Shown: piece after piece, positions 43,488-47,570 of the stretch
Layout: every line of letters starts with the position of its first letter
How positions within the stretch are numbered: the first letter of the stretch is position 1
NCBI GenBank assembly: GCA_905339215.1
Contig: CAJPFN010000081.1
Location: forward strand, 1-47,570
DNA: 47,570 nt
Direction: 5' to 3'
From: Rhizobiaceae bacterium
Lineage (GTDB): Bacteria; Pseudomonadota; Alphaproteobacteria; Rhizobiales; Rhizobiaceae
Translations under genes and position numbers: made by a program
The notes under the pieces: generated by a model
What the model was told of the DNA's origin: nothing
The model's input: only the letters and a program-made list of their open reading frames with translations
Databases searched by the model: none

Positions 43488-44687
43488 TCACATCGACTTC
43501 GGCAAATAGCGGAACGTCACCGCCCCGCACACCGCGCAGAACAGCGCCAGCGTGACGAACACCGCGCCGAGCCCGAAGAAGGCGAGCACCACCGAATAGG
43601 CGAGCGGCGGCAGAAGCTCCGACAGGTCGAGATAGGTGCGGTAGACCGCCGTCATCTGCGGCCGCTCGTAGGCGCGCACGGCGCGCATGTAGGCGGTGGA
43701 GCCCAGTGCATCGAGCGAGATGGCGAAGAAGGCGGCGGCGAGCAGGAAGCCGGCGGCGAGGCGCGGCGCCGCCTCCCCCGCCGTCCCGGCGAAGAAGAGC
43801 ATCGCCGCCAGCACCATGAAGGCGCCGGCCATGGCGTTCCTCGCGCCGAAGCGTTTTCCCGCCCAGCCCCAGATCAGCGCGGTGAACAGGAGCGCGTTGC
43901 CGGCCGAGACCAGCAGCCCGCCGGCGAGTTCGCCCTCGCCCGTCGCCACCATCAGGATCGGCCCGTAGACGAAGAACGTCGTCCAGAAGCAGGAGCGGCC
44001 GAAGGCGATCAGCCAGGCGAGTCTCAGCCGCGGCTGGCGGACGAAGCGGCCGATGTTGGCGAGCGGATTGGCGGCACGCACCTTGCCCGGCCGGATCGCC
44101 GCGTTGTCGGACAGGCGGAAATACCAGAACAGCGCCAGCAGCACCGTCGCCGAGACCAGCACCACGGCATGCGCGGCAAACAGGCCGTAGCGCGAATAGA
44201 GGAACACGCCCAGCGTCGGCCCCGCGGTCCACGACAGCGTCGACCAGGCCATGCGCGTCGATTCGGCGGCGACGAATTCGGTCTTGCGGATATGGTCCAT
44301 GATGTAGAGGTTGAGCGTGATCGACAGCGCGCTCGCCCCGATCACGCGGAGCAGCATGCCCGCCATCTGCGCCGGCAGCGTGTCGACGAGGAAGGCCAGC
44401 GACCCGGCCATCAGCGCCGCCACCCCCGCCGTATAGACGAAGCGCCGGGCAAAGCGCGCGATCGCCAGCGGCATGAACAGCGTCGCCGACAGGCCGAGCA
44501 GCGCCACCGCCGTATAGAGGATCGACACCTGCTGCTCGTCGCGCAGCAGGTCGTAGGCCTGGATCGGGATCACGCTCGAGATCGAGGCGCGCGCGATCGA
44601 TTCCAGCGCGTAGAGCAGCGCGAACGTGCGCGCGCCGGGCGGGCGAACGGCGGGGAGCCAGTCGGGATGGCGGACCTGCGTTGCCAT
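43488..44687 (-). CDS. MFS transporter
   Basis: A 399-residue major facilitator protein with about twelve membrane helices; segments include FALLYALESIARASISSVIP, AHAVVLVSATVLLALFWYFR and FLLAAAFFAISLDALGS. Loop motifs such as RFARRFVYTAG and NPLANIGRFVRQPRLRL are consistent with MFS but do not reveal the substrate. It converges with the small secreted-protein gene at 43480. The upstream gap to 45024 contains GC-rich repeats. Confidence 0.85.
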   Translation of the reverse strand: MATQVRHPDWLPAVRPPGARTFALLYALESIARASISSVIPIQAYDLLRDEQQVSILYTAVALLGLSATLFMPLAIARFARRFVYTAGVAALMAGSLAFLVDTLPAQMAGMLLRVIGASALSITLNLYIMDHIRKTEFVAAESTRMAWSTLSWTAGPTLGVFLYSRYGLFAAHAVVLVSATVLLALFWYFRLSDNAAIRPGKVRAANPLANIGRFVRQPRLRLAWLIAFGRSCFWTTFFVYGPILMVATGEGELAGGLLVSAGNALLFTALIWGWAGKRFGARNAMAGAFMVLAAMLFFAGTAGEAAPRLAAGFLLAAAFFAISLDALGSTAYMRAVRAYERPQMTAVYRTYLDLSELLPPLAYSVVLAFFGLGAVFVTLALFCAVCGAVTFRYLPKSM

Positions 44688-44784
44688 GGGATCCGGTCGG
44701 CGGGAGAGTCGTTTCCGTGCCGACCATCGCCGCTTTTTCGCCGGGCGAAGGCAAGGAAAGCGACATCGGCGGGTGGATTGCGGG

Positions 44785-44985
44785 AGGGCGCGCTTGCCCT
44801 CCCCCTTGAGGGGCTTCGAGGCCGACCTTCCGATCGAGCCGGCGGCTCGATCGTCGGCCGAAAAGGCCGGGGAGATTGCGCAGCAATCGGGGTCCCCGGC
44901 AATTCGGCCGCGAGCGGCGGGGGTCGCCGGCGACCGGCCGGGTCCCCCTTCCCCCCAGTGGGGAAGGGCCGGGGTGGTCGAGCAC
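44785..44985. repeat. GC-rich palindromic repeat block in the 44688-45023 intergenic gap
   Basis: This gene-free stretch is made of nested inverted repeats: CCCC/GGGG around TTGA at 44802-44813, the 10-base arms CGATCGAGCC (44831-44840) and GGCTCGATCG (44844-44853), CGGCC/GGCCG just after, and a 9-bp stem CCCTTCCCC (44946-44954)/GGGGAAGGG (44960-44968). The segment GGTCGCCGGCGA at 44922 followed by GTCCCCCT is nearly repeated at 45997 inside the restriction gene, so both belong to one dispersed family. No gene is seen in the gap. Confidence 0.75.
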
Positions 44986-45023
44986 AGCGACGGCGGCGGC
45001 GGAAGAGGACCGCTCGCGCCCGG

Positions 45024-45281
45024 TCAGACGAGATGTGAGTCCCGGCAGATCACGCTCACCCGGTAGCGCATGTTGTTCGGATCGAACTGCGCGAACGTCC
45101 TGACGTCGGACACGGTGCCGACCACCTGCCGCCCTGCATCCAACACCTCGAAGGTGCTGCCGATCGCAGCGGATGGCATCGTCTGCGCCCCGTCGACAGC
45201 GTAGGCGTTTTCGGCAATCTTCTGACCGTTACTATCGAAGAAGACATAGGCGAATTCATACGGCCTGACATCCAATGCCAT
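45024..45281 (-). CDS. Small hypothetical protein
   Basis: An 85-residue protein, MALDVRPYEFAYVFFDSNGQ followed by KIAENAYAVDG and GTVSDVRTFAQFDPNNMRYR, with no family I recognise. It is probably cytoplasmic, as no signal or membrane segment is seen, and its beta-rich pattern suggests a small barrel. GGGAGG lies four bases before the ATG at 45279-45281, a strong ribosome site. It lies downstream of the type ISP restriction gene on the same strand, 118 bases away. Confidence 0.6.
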   Translation of the reverse strand: MALDVRPYEFAYVFFDSNGQKIAENAYAVDGAQTMPSAAIGSTFEVLDAGRQVVGTVSDVRTFAQFDPNNMRYRVSVICRDSHLV

Positions 45282-45399
45282 TTCACCCTCCCAGTTTTAA
45301 TTCGATTTATACTTCGGCAATCAAGCCATGAAACTTGCCGGTTGAGAAGGAGCCTTGCGCGTGCTCGCAGCTTGCGGTCGAGTGAGGCGCAGCCCGCGC

Positions 45400-47570
45400 C
45401 TACCGCCGCGCCTCCTTCATCGCTTGCGTGATCGCCACCGTCTCGACGCTCACCCGCGCCACCCGCGCGATCAGGTCGACCACCTTCTCCTTGTAGTCGG
45501 CGAAGCGGTAGGTGTTGAACCTTTCCCGGATCGTCGGGTCCTTCGGCGTCTTTTCCCTGTACTGGTCGAGGATCCAGTCCAGCCCCGAGCGGTTGCCGAG
45601 CCGGTAGTCCCACGCCTGCGAGGGGATGCCGGAAAGCGTCGTCTCCGTGTCGAGGCGGATCATTCCGTTGTCGCGGTCGGCCTTGAGCAGCGCCTTGGGC
45701 GAAACGCCGGCCGCCCGCGCCTTCTCGTCGGGCGTGTCGGTGCGCACGAGCGGCCACGGCTCGACGGTCTCGTAGCCGACATGCAGCGCCATCAGTTCTT
45801 CACCCCATGCCGCCCAGCGCCAGAAGTCGGGATGGAAGGGAATGCGCGGGAACTCGCGCTTCAGGTTCAGCGCGTATTTCTCCCGGTAGAGAGGGTCGTG
45901 CAGCAGGGCGTAGACGTAATGGAAGATGTCGTCCTTGCCGAGGGCGCGGCTATCCCTCCCCCTCAAGGGGAGGGTGGCAGCGAAGCCGCCGGGTGGGGTC
46001 GCCGGCGATTGGCCCAGTCCCCCTCCCCCTTGAGGGGAGGGGTCAGGGGTGGGGGTGCCTTCTGCCGCGTCCGCGCCAATACCCCCACCCGCGCCTTCGG
46101 CGCGACCTCCCCTCAAGGGGGAGGTTGGTGAGTCGCCGCCTTCGCCATCCTTCGCCGGCGTGCCGCGCCCGTCCCGGCCATAGGCTTTCTGGAATTCCTT
46201 CAGCGCCCAGTCGGTGATGTTGTCGACGCGCTCGCCGGAGGCGGTGTAGCGGTAGCGAGGTAGTTGCTGGTAAGCGTCTACTGCGGCGCCAAAATGCAAA
46301 TCGGCAGGAGCATCAATCGCGAGCACGCAAGGATGGCTCCGCGAACCGATGTCATTGAAGCAAATTGCCTTGTTCTGATCTTTCCGAGTTGGAAACAAAG
46401 ACGCGATCAAACCTGGTCGATCAATGAGTACATCAGAACGGTACAGGAATTGCTTAAAGAACGGCCGGTAATTGGCCCTAGTAATTCGGTCTTCGGAGAA
46501 CCTTTCCATCACGCCAGCGCGCTTCCTACGAAGCAGCGTCTCAGACCATTTCAAGTCGGAGGTTGATTGGCCAATCGCTTGGGGCGTACGGTCATACCGC
46601 GTGGTCAGTAGCCTCGCCTTTTCGGCGACTTGCTCTTCCGACCACCCGTACAGCCACTCGTCCCGATTGGTCGAAACGCCCAACGAGTAGATCTGAAAGA
46701 TCGCTCTGCCCTGAGACCGCGATTTCGCGGATTTCGTTTTCCTGTCCGCGCTGGGGATGAGGTCGTCCCAGTCATTGTTCGTCAAATTGATCCACACGGC
46801 ATCCTTACTAGGTACAACGAGTTCGAACTTGCGTTGGGCTAAGGGAGTCGTCGCCAAGAAGGACCGCTTCTCGTCGGACTTCGCGTAGTCGCGGACCGCC
46901 TCGTACCGAACAGTGAAGCCTTTGGCCTTTCGCTTTTTCACCCAGAAGCTGACGGCGATTCCGACTTTAATCTGGTCGTCGAAGACGTTACCACCTTCTC
47001 GCTGCCGTCGCTCCCCACTGTTGCGTGCGTTACCCTTAAGGTCGATGACGTAGGCTTCGTGAAACTCCTCCGCCACCGCCCTCCGAAACCCGTCGAAGGT
47101 GCGGCTGTCGATGAACGAGCGGTTGGTGACGAACGCCAGCACGCCGTCGTCGTGCAGCCGGTCCGATGCCCAGCGGAAGAACCGGGCATACATGTCGTAG
47201 ACCTTGGTCTTCTGCGCCGTCGACAGGCGGATGTAGCTCGACTTTATCAGCTCGTCGATGCGCTTGTATTCGCGGTTCTTGTTGTTGTCGTTCTCGTTCT
47301 GCTGGTTGGCATTGTAAGGCGGGTTGCCGATGATGACGCTGATCTTGCGCTGGTTCTGCCGCCTGACGCGCTCGATGTTTTCTTCCGACATCGCCCCGAA
47401 CAGGTCGTGCTGGTGGTCGGCCTTGATGTCCAGCCCCGCGACGTTGTCCAGCGTGTCGACGAAGCACAGGTTGGGAAACTCGGCGAACTGGCCGGTGATC
47501 GCGGCATAGGTCGCCTCGATGTTCAGGTTCGCCACGTAATAGGGCAGGATCGCCACCTCGTTGGCGTGCA
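45400..47570 (-). CDS. Type ISP restriction-modification enzyme, C-terminal part (5' end outside window)
   Basis: The last 723 or so codons of a large single-chain enzyme combining nuclease, helicase, N6-adenine methyltransferase and target recognition. The visible part begins HANEVAILPYYVANLNIEAT, which precedes the methyltransferase motif IV NPPY (codons at 47314-47325), followed by FFRWASDRLHDDGVLAFVTN and the recognition region ending with DIFHYVYALLHDPLYREKYA. The stretch 46260-46900 is less GC-rich than the rest, suggesting acquisition. An in-frame palindromic repeat block (45954-46125) adds a Gly/Pro-rich insert just before DIFHYVY. The open frame suggests it is still functional. Confidence 0.85.
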   Translation of the reverse strand, partial: HANEVAILPYYVANLNIEATYAAITGQFAEFPNLCFVDTLDNVAGLDIKADHQHDLFGAMSEENIERVRRQNQRKISVIIGNPPYNANQQNENDNNKNREYKRIDELIKSSYIRLSTAQKTKVYDMYARFFRWASDRLHDDGVLAFVTNRSFIDSRTFDGFRRAVAEEFHEAYVIDLKGNARNSGERRQREGGNVFDDQIKVGIAVSFWVKKRKAKGFTVRYEAVRDYAKSDEKRSFLATTPLAQRKFELVVPSKDAVWINLTNNDWDDLIPSADRKTKSAKSRSQGRAIFQIYSLGVSTNRDEWLYGWSEEQVAEKARLLTTRYDRTPQAIGQSTSDLKWSETLLRRKRAGVMERFSEDRITRANYRPFFKQFLYRSDVLIDRPGLIASLFPTRKDQNKAICFNDIGSRSHPCVLAIDAPADLHFGAAVDAYQQLPRYRYTASGERVDNITDWALKEFQKAYGRDGRGTPAKDGEGGDSPTSPLRGGRAEGAGGGIGADAAEGTPTPDPSPQGGGGLGQSPATPPGGFAATLPLRGRDSRALGKDDIFHYVYALLHDPLYREKYALNLKREFPRIPFHPDFWRWAAWGEELMALHVGYETVEPWPLVRTDTPDEKARAAGVSPKALLKADRDNGMIRLDTETTLSGIPSQAWDYRLGNRSGLDWILDQYREKTPKDPTIRERFNTYRFADYKEKVVDLIARVARVSVETVAITQAMKEARR
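45954..46125. repeat. Palindromic repeat block inserted in frame within the restriction gene
   Basis: Three hairpins occur: CCCTCCCC (45954-45961)/GGGGAGGG (45967-45974), CCCCTCCCC (46020-46028)/GGGGAGGGG (46034-46042) and ACCTCCCC (46105-46112)/GGGGAGGT (46118-46125), plus GCGCC/GGCGC at 46091-46103. Read on the minus strand it encodes SPLRGGRAEGAGG, TPTPDPSPQGGGG and ATLPLRGR, peptides typical of such repeats when they land in genes. It adds roughly 60 residues without breaking the frame. Confidence 0.85.

Noticed and set aside
44688-45023. Small RNA gene or terminator array in the GC-rich hairpin gap
   Set aside because: The hairpins share sequence with a copy inside a coding gene, so a dispersed repeat explains them better than a dedicated RNA; no promoter or T-tract is evident.

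Overview
The window is GC-rich DNA with tightly packed genes from an alphaproteobacterium, most likely of the Hyphomicrobiales (Rhizobiales), close to Mesorhizobium and other Phyllobacteriaceae. The best evidence is a canonical RirA iron regulator with cysteines 91, 99 and 105, two IRO-type operators (TGA-N9-TCA), a rhizobial-style hmuPSTUV/hmuR heme system, a PutA/PutR pair and a phasin. The genus is an inference; no rRNA is present.

Layout. 1-600: the end of an ISL3-type insertion sequence has cut an integrase gene that sits just downstream of tRNA-Thr(UGU), the scar of an old integrative element. 645-11900: mostly housekeeping and small accessory genes (two GFA-family proteins, NAD kinase, a DEAD-box helicase, a DHFR-like reductase, a TfoX-N protein, an EamA exporter with a divergent Lrp regulator, an IscA/SufA-type protein, MaoC hydratase, FMN-dependent 2-hydroxyacid oxidase, phasin, DUF445 protein, acetyltransferase). 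11890-19200: iron and heme block. rirA carries an IRO box in its own leader; hmuPSTUV and the divergent receptor gene hmuR share a second IRO box.

19319-22779: a two-gene operon with a 4-base overlap. It encodes a geranylgeranyl-reductase-like flavoprotein and a 730-residue fusion of a CrtC/AttH (lipocalin-like) domain with a complete polyprenyl diphosphate synthase domain. It looks like a compact, possibly undescribed isoprenoid pathway and is the most novel item here. 22788-29342: putA/putR, a MarR-like protein, and a MauG-like diheme lipoprotein paired with a membrane-anchored FixH/YtkA-like protein.

29482-38286: a KDG-type sugar kinase lies convergent to a probable sulfolactate operon (suyA-suyB-slcC-comC-aldehyde dehydrogenase-aldose epimerase), with a divergent GntR/HutC regulator and an AEC-family permease. 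Read together, sulfolactaldehyde would be oxidised to sulfolactate, racemised through sulfopyruvate by SlcC and ComC, and cleaved by SuyAB to pyruvate and sulfite. 38417-43480: a secreted caspase-like protease with ten TPR-type repeats, a Rieske oxygenase of the quaternary-amine type, and two small overlapping genes for secreted proteins. 43488-47570: an MFS transporter, a small hypothetical protein, and the 3' part of a type ISP restriction-modification gene. Related GC-rich palindromic repeat blocks occur both between genes (44785-44985) and in frame inside the restriction gene (45954-46125).
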